From Bacillus salipaludis (GTDB lineage Bacteria; Bacillota; Bacilli; Bacillales_B; DSM-18226), in NCBI RefSeq assembly GCF_004358205.1, contig NZ_SMYO01000016.1, positions 1 to 64,000 on the forward strand: DNA of 64,000 nt, in the 5' to 3' direction. Shown piece by piece: positions 43,560 through 51,674 of this stretch; position 1 is the first letter of the stretch, and the number at the start of each line of letters is the position of its first letter. Position numbers and translations under genes: made by a program. The notes under the pieces are model-generated. The model was not told the DNA's origin. It saw only the letters and a list, made by a program, of their open reading frames with translations, and ran no database searches.

Positions 43560-46523
43560 ATGGCGAGACAAGAACTTCTTACAGAAGCACAACGAAAAGA
43601 GTTTTATGATGTTCCAGAGTATGTAAGTGATCGCGATGCGATCAGGTACTATACGCTTTCCGATGAAGAATTAAATATTATCTACAAACAGCGTGGTGCT
43701 GCAAATCGATTGGGCTTTGCTATTCAAATTGCTTATTTAAGTTTCCCAGGTCGCTCTTTAACACCTGGAGAGAAAATTCCAGAGTATCTCGTGCGTATTA
43801 TCGCCAATCAGCTTGGGATTGTGCCTTCTGCTATATATAACTATGCACAAGGGCGTGATGTAACACGACGGGAACATCTTAGTAAAATTCGAAAAGAGTT
43901 TCATTTTCGCACTTTCACAATTCGAGAATACAGAGAATTAGCACAATGGCTTCTTCCGACTGCAATGGGAACTGATAAAGGTTATTTACTAGTGAAGGCC
44001 CTTATTATGGAAATGCGCAAGCGAAAGATTATTTTGCCTGCTATATATGCAGTGGAACATTTAGCATGGTCGGTTCGTGAACGGGCACAAAGACGGACAT
44101 TCAAACAACTGGTGCAAGGTCTTTCCCCTCATCAAGAGTGGCAATTGGATAAATTACTGCTTGTGAGTCAATCAGGGAAACAATCTGACTTATCCTGGCT
44201 TCGCCAGCCGCCTGGCGTTGTTTCTATTAAAAACTTTCATGAACTGATGGATCGATTGGAGTATATTCAAAAGCTAGCTCTACCATTAGACAACGGACGG
44301 GAAATACATCAGAATCGATTGTTGCAAATGGCACGTGAAGGCTCACGTTATTCTGCTCAGCATCTCTCCAGGTTTCATACCTTAAAACGACATGCCACCT
44401 TAATGGCATTCCTCATTCACATTTATGCATTTTTGACAGACCAGGGGCTACATATGGGTGAGAAACTAATTGGAAGAATCTTTAATCGTGGAGAGAAAGT
44501 ACATAAGGAAAATTTTCAGAAAGATGGTAAGGCTATTAATGAAAAAGTGCGGCTGTATGCAAAAGTAGGAAAAGCGTTAATTGAAGCAAAAGAAGCGAAT
44601 TTGGATCCATTTGAATCCTTACAATCTATTATTCCGTGGGAGCAATTTATCCAAACCGTGGAACAGGCGGAAACATTATCACGACCAGTAGAGTTTGATT
44701 TTCTAGATCTTTTGGATAATCATTATGGGCAATTGCGTAAATTCGCACCACGGTTACTGAGAACTTATACTTTTAAGGCATCTCATGCGAGTCAATCTCT
44801 CTTTCAAGCTATTGAACTATTACGGGAAGCGAATCGTTCAAAGAAACGGAAAATCCCTGAAATAGCTCCCACAAGTTTTATCAAGCAAAAATGGACTAAA
44901 CATGTATTTAAAGAAGATGGCATTGACCGTCATTATTATGAGTTCAGTGTACTATCAGAGTTATGTAATCATCTTCGGTCTGGCGATATGTGGGTGACAG
45001 GTAGTAAACAATACAAAGACTTCGAAGAGTATCTCTTACCTCCGTCCAAATGGAATGCGGTGAAACAAACAGATGGAATTCCTTTGACCATTCCAACCAA
45101 AGTAGATCAGTATCTACAAGAGCGAATGGAACAGATGGAAGAGCAAATCAAGCAGGTAAGCTATCTCGTGGAAACACAACAGTTACGGGATGCTACGGTA
45201 TATGCAAATAAAATTCAGGTGAAATCCTTAGCAAAGGTGGTTCCGGATGAAGTTAAGGATATAACAAGACTGATTTATGATGTATTGCCACGTATAAAAC
45301 TAACGGAATTACTGATAGAGGTGGATCGTTGGACGGAATTTAGTAAATATTTTGTTCATCTTCATACAGGAGCACAACCAAAAGAGAAGTCTGTGTTATT
45401 TGCGGCCATTATGGCGGATGGAATTAACCTAGGTCTTACCAAAATGGCGGATGCTTGCCCCAATATCTCGTATGCGCAATTGGCTTGGATATCTGATTGG
45501 TATATCCGGGATGATAGCTATAACAAAGCACTTGGGGCCATTGCAAATTTCCATAACAAGCAGCCGTATTCTTCTTACTGGGGAGATGGATCCACCTCCT
45601 CTTCTGACGGTCAATACTTTCGAGCTGGAGGCACCTCAAGTCCACTAGCACAGGTGAATGCAAAGTACGGTCGAGATCCAGGTGTGAGTTTTTATAGTCA
45701 TATCTCAGATCAATATGATCCTTTTTATGTCCAAGTTATTAGTTCCTCTGAAGAAGCACCACATATTATTGACGGTTTGCTTTATCATGAAACAGATTTA
45801 CAGATTGAGGAGCATTATACAGATGCAGCGGGCTTTGTAGATCATGTTTTTGCCATGTGTCATATGCTAGGATTTCGGTTTTCCCCTCGAATTAAAACAG
45901 TGAAGAATAACAATCTTTATACATTTAATCGATCCTTACAAACACCGTTAAATTTTATGATTGGTGGAACCATCCAAGTTAAAAAGATCAAGGAACATTG
46001 GGACGATTTATTACGATTAACAAGTTCTGTCCGGATCGGAACTGTCACAGCTTCTCTTATATTAAAGAAGCTTGCTTCTTACCCTCGTCAAAATGGACTA
46101 TCAGTGGCTTTACGTGAAATGGGACGTATTGAAAGGAGCCTATACACACTGAAATGGATCCAAAGTCCTGAACACCGGAGACGAGTACAAATAGGACTAA
46201 ACAAAGGAGAAGCGAAACATGCGTTGGCCCGTGCTGTATTTTTTAATCAGTTAGGCGAGGTACGAGACCGCTCGTATGAAGATCAGTTACATCGAGCAAG
46301 TGGCCTTCAACTTATTGTTTCAGCTATTGTATCTTGGAACACGGTATACATTGAACGAGCAATCGAAATGTTACGTTCAAAAGGTATGGAGATTCCAGAG
46401 GCATACTTGCAGCACATATCCCCGTTGGGCTGGGAGCATATTACGCTAACGGGAGATTATGTGTGGAACCTAAAACAGGATGGAACTGTTAATCAATTAA
46501 GACCACTACGGGTCAAAAAGTAA
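43560..46523 (+). CDS. tnpA: Tn3-family transposase
   Basis: A 987-residue transposase, the normal length of the Tn4430-type branch. It opens ARQELLTEAQRKEFYDVPEY with the Tn3 N-terminal DNA-binding domain (AAN RLGFAIQIAYLSFPGR), and the catalytic domain contains WGDGSTSSSDGQYF (first Asp, D676 or D683), HYTDAAGFVDHVFAM (second Asp, D755) and NKGEAKHALARAVFFNQ (Glu, about E884). It binds the terminal repeats and makes replicative cointegrates. No stop or frameshift. A hairpin AGCCGGTTCC/GGAATCGGCT lies between its stop and the right end of the element. Confidence 0.95.
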   Translation: MARQELLTEAQRKEFYDVPEYVSDRDAIRYYTLSDEELNIIYKQRGAANRLGFAIQIAYLSFPGRSLTPGEKIPEYLVRIIANQLGIVPSAIYNYAQGRDVTRREHLSKIRKEFHFRTFTIREYRELAQWLLPTAMGTDKGYLLVKALIMEMRKRKIILPAIYAVEHLAWSVRERAQRRTFKQLVQGLSPHQEWQLDKLLLVSQSGKQSDLSWLRQPPGVVSIKNFHELMDRLEYIQKLALPLDNGREIHQNRLLQMAREGSRYSAQHLSRFHTLKRHATLMAFLIHIYAFLTDQGLHMGEKLIGRIFNRGEKVHKENFQKDGKAINEKVRLYAKVGKALIEAKEANLDPFESLQSIIPWEQFIQTVEQAETLSRPVEFDFLDLLDNHYGQLRKFAPRLLRTYTFKASHASQSLFQAIELLREANRSKKRKIPEIAPTSFIKQKWTKHVFKEDGIDRHYYEFSVLSELCNHLRSGDMWVTGSKQYKDFEEYLLPPSKWNAVKQTDGIPLTIPTKVDQYLQERMEQMEEQIKQVSYLVETQQLRDATVYANKIQVKSLAKVVPDEVKDITRLIYDVLPRIKLTELLIEVDRWTEFSKYFVHLHTGAQPKEKSVLFAAIMADGINLGLTKMADACPNISYAQLAWISDWYIRDDSYNKALGAIANFHNKQPYSSYWGDGSTSSSDGQYFRAGGTSSPLAQVNAKYGRDPGVSFYSHISDQYDPFYVQVISSSEEAPHIIDGLLYHETDLQIEEHYTDAAGFVDHVFAMCHMLGFRFSPRIKTVKNNNLYTFNRSLQTPLNFMIGGTIQVKKIKEHWDDLLRLTSSVRIGTVTASLILKKLASYPRQNGLSVALREMGRIERSLYTLKWIQSPEHRRRVQIGLNKGEAKHALARAVFFNQLGEVRDRSYEDQLHRASGLQLIVSAIVSWNTVYIERAIEMLRSKGMEIPEAYLQHISPLGWEHITLTGDYVWNLKQDGTVNQLRPLRVKK

Positions 46524-46569
46524 GAGAATGAACAAAAGCCGGTTCCTTAACCTTAACGTACAGGGAATC

Positions 46570-46631
46570 GGCTAAAATGTGTCTAAATTGTGTCTAAACG
46601 TACAGTTTTTCACTTTTGGTGACGTGACCCC
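46570..46631 (-). repeat. Transposon right inverted repeat
   Basis: Reverse complement of the left repeat with four mismatches in 62 bp; ends in CCCC at 46631, followed by the TGATA duplication. Confidence 0.9.
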
Positions 46632-46930
46632 TGATAAGGTAAACGGTCATTTTTTAGATAGTTAATATAATCCCGTAAAATTGAACTTTTGATTTCATCA
46701 ATGTATTCAATATCTGGATTTAACCAATCCCGGAAATATCGAACTGTATCATAATAACCTTTGATGGTACTGTTCCGTAATCTCTCTGCCTCCTTTGCTT
46801 TAATAAAGATTTCGACAGCGTCATGGAGTGTATATCGGTCATCCGGTGTATGTCTGTCATGACGAATCTGTCGGACCCTCGTTTGATTTTTTTTGTCCTC
46901 TTTGTGCAACAAATGTACGTCACATAAGTA
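46632..46930 (-). pseudogene. Tyrosine integrase, 5' part
   Basis: Reads DDRYTLHDAVEIFIKAKEAE RLRNSTIKGYYDTVRYFRDW LN and EIKSSILRDYINYLKNDRLP Y up to the transposon edge, the N-terminal SAM-like core-binding domain of a tyrosine recombinase whose remainder is at 37950-38708. Removing the transposon and one TGATA does not restore the frame: LPY joins GDEQRER only with one extra base, so the gene was already frameshifted. The start is unclear (frame open to 47008). It is oriented away from the tRNA-Arg half 85-160 bp upstream. Confidence 0.75.
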
Positions 46931-47091
46931 ATTATGCCCTCTATTTTGGTAGATGTGTCCTATAATTACAAAATTTGGTGTCCTACAGTGTGGCGAAAAA
47001 AACAACAAAAAAACGCTGATTCTCCGCTACATCTCAACCATCATAAAACAACGGTTAAATAGCGTTAAATCAGCGTTTTCAGGTTTTTGTA

Positions 47092-47136
47092 CGTCCCGAA
47101 GAGGATTCGAACCTCCGACCTACAGTTTAGAAAACT
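47092..47136 (-). pseudogene. tRNA-Arg (TCT) 3' half
   Basis: Minus strand reads AGTTTTCTAAACTGTAGGTC, the anticodon loop TTTCTAA (anticodon TCT) and stem, followed by the T-arm GGAGGTTCGAATCCTC and acceptor TCGGGACG. No D-arm or 5' acceptor precedes it. It adjoins the integrase pseudogene and is a likely attachment site: integrases of this type carry a tRNA 3' part on the element to rebuild the target. Confidence 0.75.
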
Positions 47137-47239
47137 TTACGATATGTAATCGCAGTGTCAAACGTTATGTCACCGCATTGTCATTCGGATTGATTGACCG
47201 ATAGTGTCAGCGGATTGTCAATACGTGTCGATTATAGAT

Positions 47240-47275
47240 TAGCGTCACCCTAACCAGTGGCGTTTTTTATTAAAT
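47240..47275 (+). terminator. Terminator, plus strand
   Basis: GCGTCAC pairs with GTGGCGT-type arm (one wobble) followed by TTTTTTATT. A mirrored minus-strand hairpin (GCGTCAGTATTGGCGC then T-run, 47278-47306) lies directly beside it, making a back-to-back terminator pair. Confidence 0.6.
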
Positions 47276-47306
47276 TAAAAAAGCGCCAATACTGACGCTA
47301 TTTTAG

Positions 47307-47715
47307 GGATCCGAACATTTTGGCCACTTACAATACACTTTTCCCAATATAATTTATGTAACCGTGTCAAATTCGGTATGGTTAAGTAAGGAAACTTCGC
47401 TTTTATATTAATGCGAAACGCATGTTCGTGATATAATAAACGCGAGAAGGAGCGGTAAATATGTCCGAATTTACTATCGCGAATGCGATCTGCCATTCGA
47501 ATGGTTCGCTTATTTTCTATTTGAAAGGGATAAATTCTATGTTTGTTCCGATAACCAAAAGATGACCCGAACATTTGGCCAATATGCTATGGAAGGATTG
47601 AGGGTCAGTTTCTAAAAAAATTTTTGAAAACGAATACTCTCTCTATTCCATTTTTATGGAGGTTTCCATATGATTGGTGTTATTCGTGTATTTACAACGA
47701 GCGACTCGACCATTC
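47307..47715. other. Region with a 15-16 bp direct repeat
   Basis: CCGAACATTTTGGCCA (47311-47326) and CCGAACATTTGGCCA (47567-47581) flank about 240 bp. A 99-residue minus-strand frame (47275-47574) lies inside but is unlike any family I know and has no ribosome site. Possibly recombination or insertion footprints. Confidence 0.35.
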
Positions 47716-48345
47716 TCAATCAGACCCAGTACCAGCGTTGCTGTAACCAGGGGCAAAGTGGACATAGTTTAAGCACCGCTTGCCCCATTGGTTACAGTTA
47801 GTCTCTTTATTGTTTTGTATCTTACGATACAGAGTTATTCTAGAGATACCAGCTTTATCTGCAGCATCCGTACGATTCATCCTTTGTTCCAAAAGGTACA
47901 AGGTATAATTAACCTTTTACTCATCAGTTTTCGGTCTTCCAGGATGTTTCCCTCGTTTCCTTGCAGCCTGAACCCCTTCCTTTGTACGTTCAGAGGTTAA
48001 ATCTCTTTCAAATTGAGCAATTCCAGCGAAATTGGTAAACAACATTTTTCCATGTGCTGTGGTTGTATCCCGTCATGATTCCTTTAGGCTTTTCAAGTGT
48101 GCTCCTTTTTGAGAAATTAGTTTCCGTGATCTCAATCAGATCTTTTGTAGAACGTGGCAATGGAGTTAGATCTGTTAAACTACCGTATCTTACGGACGAA
48201 GAAACTCTAACATACGATCCAACTCCCGTCGGTTCCGTTTTGTTCAAGTTACTTTTAATGCGATTGCATCCAAATTCTTCAAGTTGAACTTTTGACAATC
48301 TAAATTTTGTTCTTATGTAGAAACACGCATATAGCCAAACTTCAT
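47716..48345 (-). pseudogene. Tn3-type resolvase remnant
   Basis: Starts MKFGYMRVST-stop-EQNLDC with the catalytic serine region, shifts to VQLEEFGCNRIKSN and TGVGS, then gives DLTPLPRSTKDLIEITET, and further on a GRPKTDE-like linker with LYLLEQRMNRTDAADKAGIS RITLYRKIQNNK, the C-terminal helix-turn-helix. At least one stop and three frameshifts over about 200 codons. It is unrelated to the intact tnpR and marks a second, lost Tn3-type element. Confidence 0.7.
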
Positions 48346-48531
48346 ATTCTTTTTTTAACCATAAACGAAAGTTTTTTGTACTTATATACAGATTCTTATG
48401 TATCAAGCGATTCAGTCTTAATGTATAAAGTCTGCGAAATGTTGGCGATACCTCAATTGCAGCAAAAAAATTCAAGGCCGGTGGCAAGGAAGAACTTCTA
48501 AATGCGAGGAATATTTATTTTAATTAGTATA

Positions 48532-48560
48532 TTGCATATTATCAGAAATCTTGTTATATT
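48532..48560 (+). promoter_or_regulatory. Sigma-A promoter of the TetR-hydantoin operon
   Basis: TTGCAT, 17 bp, TATATT. The start of transcription would fall within the palindrome at 48563-48583. Confidence 0.65.
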
Positions 48561-48562
48561 AT

Positions 48563-48583
48563 ACCTAACTAAATTAGTTAGGT
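48563..48583. promoter_or_regulatory. Perfect TetR-type operator
   Basis: Ten-base arms ACCTAACTAA and TTAGTTAGGT around a single A. It covers the likely transcription start and its right end overlaps the AGGTGG ribosome site, so binding blocks both initiation and translation of the tetR gene. Confidence 0.8.
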
Positions 48584-48592
48584 GGAATGTTG

Positions 48593-49177
48593 ATGACGAA
48601 AAATAAAATTAAAGAAGTTGCTTACAGGCATTTAGTTGAGAAGGGGTATGAGCGCACGACCCTTTCTAGCATCGCTAAAGAGGTTGGGATTAAGACCCCG
48701 TCCATTTATGCCTTTTATAAAAGTAAAGAAGATCTATTTATAGCAGTATACAAAGATCTGTTGCAAGATAATCACCGTCACATTAAAAGTTCAATTGACA
48801 ACCTATCAAATGGAACGGTCAAAGAAAAGCTCTATCAAATATTAAAAGCGATATGTGATTATCACTTAAGTGAACCTGAAAAAACGGCAGCCTATATGAA
48901 ATTTACCTTTTTCCTTCCTCCGACTTTGAATGATGAAGTAAGAAAAACGTTTAGTGAGATAGAAGATATGCTTAGTCAGATGCTTAAAGGTATCTTTTCA
49001 GAGGGAATTAGACAGGGAGTGTTAAAAAATCAACCTATTGATGATTTAATTGCCTCCTTTCTATGTTTAATGGACGGGATCTTTTTGGAGTTACTCTATC
49101 ATTCTCAGGAAGAGAAATTTAAAAGACGGGTGGAGCAAACTTGGAGCATTTATTGGAACGGAATTTATAACGATTAA
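48593..49177 (+). CDS. TetR/AcrR-family regulator of the hydantoin-type operon
   Basis: About 194 residues. N-terminal helix-turn-helix KEVAYRHLVEKGYERTTLSS IAKEVGIKTPSIYAFYKSKE, typical TetR, then a helical sensor domain. Start ATG 48593 is 7 nt after AGGTGG; ATG 48587 is too close. Directly upstream sits a perfect 21-bp palindrome, so autoregulation is likely. It precedes the NCS1 permease gene by 77 bp in the same direction with no terminator, so regulator, permease, DUF917 and hydantoinase genes probably form one operon induced by their substrate. Confidence 0.87.
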   Translation: MTKNKIKEVAYRHLVEKGYERTTLSSIAKEVGIKTPSIYAFYKSKEDLFIAVYKDLLQDNHRHIKSSIDNLSNGTVKEKLYQILKAICDYHLSEPEKTAAYMKFTFFLPPTLNDEVRKTFSEIEDMLSQMLKGIFSEGIRQGVLKNQPIDDLIASFLCLMDGIFLELLYHSQEEKFKRRVEQTWSIYWNGIYND

Positions 49178-49254
49178 GAATAAGCAGTAAACTCTGACGA
49201 AAGTAAAAAGTCTTTGGCAAAAACAATTTGATACTATGAAAAGGGGGCTGCTCT

Positions 49255-50589
49255 ATGAAAGAGGAAAAGGTTATTTCAGATTTTGCAAGGGAGGCCGTAC
49301 CAAAGGAATTACGAAGGTCTTGGTTTTCGATGTTTTTCGTATCGTGCGCTATTGGCGTGGATTTATCTTCGGTAATTTTAGGAGCGGAATTAGCAAATGG
49401 AATGCAGTTAAATCAAGCGATCTTATCAGTTTTTATCGGATCGCTTCTTCTTGCCATTTTATGCACGACTTGTGGAATTGTCGGTTCTTACACCAATCTA
49501 TCTACATCAATGATCACAAAGTATGTATTTGGTAAATATGGTGCTAAAGTGTTTTCTCTGATCCTTGGAACATCCTTACTTGGGTGGTTTGGGGTCCAAG
49601 TTGGTTTTTTTGCCACTAACGCACACACGGTTTTACAAGATGCCTTTCACCTATCCATTAATGTTAAGGTCCTTTCTGTAATTGGTGGTTTACTGATGAT
49701 GACTACGGCTATTTTTGGGTACCGGGCTATTGAGAAATTAAGTGTATGGTCTGTACCGCTAATATTAGGATTAATGCTACTTGCCTTATTTTTAACACTG
49801 AAAAGCCACTCATTGCCTGCGAGTGTTCCGAAAGCTGGAGAATTTACATTTGGTAGTGCAATTTCGCTTGTCATCAGTATTTTTATTGTAGGCGCAACGA
49901 CGCAACCTGATATTACCCGCTGGTCAAAAAGCAGGAAGGATGCTATCATTGCCACCTTTTTCGGTATTTTCATAGGGAATAGCATTATGATTGTCCTTGC
50001 CATTTTAATGTTGGAGGCAATGGGGACAAATAATATAATGAAAATTTTTATCACGCTTGGCCTAGCAATTCCGGGAGTACTCGTATTAACACTTGCACAA
50101 TGGACGTCGAATACAACGAATTTATATTCTTCTTCGCTAGGTTTTTCGTTGATTTTTATGAAAGTTCGTAAAGAATTGTTAACGATTATTTTAGGTATCA
50201 TTTCAACGATGCTAGCTGTCCTGGGTATTTACGAACAATTTATTTCATTTTTAGATATTTTGGCGATCGTGATTGCACCGATTGGCGGCATTTATGTAGC
50301 TGAATTCTTTTTAGTTAAAAAAGAGTTCAAGCGTTATGACCAAAAAATGAAAGCGCAACCAGTTGTAACTCGATCGATCATTTCATGGATAGTAGGAATG
50401 CTTATTACATATTTGACATCCGCACAGCCGTTAGGATTATCTTTATTTTCGCTTACTAGTATTTCTTCCCTTGATGGCTTTTTAACCGGGTTCATTGTAC
50501 AAGCAGTGTTAGGAAAACTATTGAAACACAAGGATTCATTTCAACAAGTGAATATCAATACTGGAAAGAGAGAGGAGTTTGGAGAATGA
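49255..50589 (+). CDS. NCS1-family permease (CodB-like)
   Basis: A 444-residue protein with 12 membrane segments. FAREAVPKELRRSWFSMFFV and QPDITRWSKSRKDAIIATF are the NCS1 signatures; this family takes up cytosine, allantoin, hydantoins and other nucleobase-like compounds with a proton or sodium ion. AAGGGGGCTGCTCT precedes the ATG. Its stop overlaps the start of the DUF917 gene (ATGA), so the two are translationally coupled. Together with the hydantoinase it most likely imports a hydantoin- or pyrimidine-like ring compound. Confidence 0.87.
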   Translation: MKEEKVISDFAREAVPKELRRSWFSMFFVSCAIGVDLSSVILGAELANGMQLNQAILSVFIGSLLLAILCTTCGIVGSYTNLSTSMITKYVFGKYGAKVFSLILGTSLLGWFGVQVGFFATNAHTVLQDAFHLSINVKVLSVIGGLLMMTTAIFGYRAIEKLSVWSVPLILGLMLLALFLTLKSHSLPASVPKAGEFTFGSAISLVISIFIVGATTQPDITRWSKSRKDAIIATFFGIFIGNSIMIVLAILMLEAMGTNNIMKIFITLGLAIPGVLVLTLAQWTSNTTNLYSSSLGFSLIFMKVRKELLTIILGIISTMLAVLGIYEQFISFLDILAIVIAPIGGIYVAEFFLVKKEFKRYDQKMKAQPVVTRSIISWIVGMLITYLTSAQPLGLSLFSLTSISSLDGFLTGFIVQAVLGKLLKHKDSFQQVNINTGKREEFGE

Positions 50590-51674
50590 GATATATAGAT
50601 GAACAGACAATTGAAAAAATCGCATTAGGTGCAGCCGTTTTAGGAACAGGTGGCGGCGGAGATCCCTATATTGGGAAATTGATGGCGAAAGAAGCTATTC
50701 GAAAATATGGACCTGTGAAATTAATTTCATTAGATGAATTAGAGGACGATCAATTGGTAGTAACTGTATCTGGGATGGGTGCTCCAACTGTCGTAATTGA
50801 AAAAATACCGTCAGAACATGAAATGACAGCACCATTTGAAACGTTAGAAAAAGTGCTGGAAAGAAAAATCGATGTGGTAATGCCAATTGAAGTAGGGGGA
50901 ATCAACTCTTTATTTCCAATTATCGCAGCTGCTAAAAAAGGTTTACCAATGTTAGATGCGGATGCGATGGGACGTGCGTTTCCAGAAGCTCAAATGGTGA
51001 CCTTCTATTTGGAAGGTTTTGACCCATCACCTGTTACAATGGCAGATGATAAAGGAAACACAGTCGTTTTGTATCCACAAGATGGAATGTGGACAGAACG
51101 ATTATCACGTGCTCTCACGATTGAAATGGGAGGAAGCTCATCTGTTTGCGAGTATAGTCTGTTTGGAAAGGATGTCAAGACATCTGTTATCCCTGATACA
51201 CTTTCTTTGGTTGAACGAATTGGTGAATTTTTGTTAGATAATCAAATGAAAGAACATGTAAGAATCAATAAAATGTTAGAGGAATTAAATGGATATCGTT
51301 TGTTTGAAGGGAAAATTGCGGACATTGAACGGAGGCTTAGTGGAGGCTTTACAATAGGTAGTGCAAAGTTGGATGGTAGTCGTAATGAGCAAGGGAAAAC
51401 ATTTACTATCTATTTTCAAAACGAGTATTTAGTAGCGAAAGAAGGCGAGCATCTATTATGTTCTACACCAGATTTAATTGCTGTATTAGATGTAGAAACC
51501 GGTTTTCCAATTACGACAGAACGTATGAAATATGGTGCACGTGTTGTAGTCGTTGCATTTCCTTGCCATGATAAATGGAGAACTCTAAAAGGAATTGAAA
51601 CAGCAGGACCTCGTTATTTTGGGTACGATTTTGATTATAAACCAGTAGAAGTTCTACGGAAGGAGAGAAGATAA
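50586..51674 (+). CDS. DUF917 (S-methyl-thiohydantoin desulfurase-type) protein
   Basis: A 362-residue protein starting RYIDEQTIEKIALGAAVLGT GGGGDPYIGK, the glycine-rich opening of DUF917, continued by the MPIEVGGINSLFPIIAAAKK GLPMLDADAMGRAFPE block that defines the family. DUF917 is now named S-Me-THD-like, after hydantoin-type substrates, and is regularly found next to hydantoinase/oxoprolinase subunits; its exact reaction here is unknown. It overlaps both neighbours by a few bases, indicating a tight stoichiometric relation to the hydantoinase. Confidence 0.87.
   Translation: MRYIDEQTIEKIALGAAVLGTGGGGDPYIGKLMAKEAIRKYGPVKLISLDELEDDQLVVTVSGMGAPTVVIEKIPSEHEMTAPFETLEKVLERKIDVVMPIEVGGINSLFPIIAAAKKGLPMLDADAMGRAFPEAQMVTFYLEGFDPSPVTMADDKGNTVVLYPQDGMWTERLSRALTIEMGGSSSVCEYSLFGKDVKTSVIPDTLSLVERIGEFLLDNQMKEHVRINKMLEELNGYRLFEGKIADIERRLSGGFTIGSAKLDGSRNEQGKTFTIYFQNEYLVAKEGEHLLCSTPDLIAVLDVETGFPITTERMKYGARVVVVAFPCHDKWRTLKGIETAGPRYFGYDFDYKPVEVLRKERR

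Larger units (their letters stand above)
38709..46631. mobile_element. Complete Tn3-family transposon, 7,923 bp
   Basis: Bounded by inverted repeats that start GGGGTCACGT and flanked by a 5-bp target duplication TGATA (38704-38708 and 46632-46636), the hallmark of Tn3-family transposition. Contents: resolvase, putative res site, TetR regulator, azoreductase, DsbA-type oxidoreductase, VOC protein, an integrase scrap and a 987-residue transposase. The target was a tyrosine integrase pseudogene that resumes on both sides. Transposase, resolvase and ends all look intact, so the element may still be mobile. Confidence 0.92.

Noticed and set aside
46953..47204. 83-residue plus-strand open frame containing RRGFEPPTYS
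   Set aside because: This peptide is the well-known false translation of a tRNA T-arm region (antisense), here of the tRNA-Arg half.
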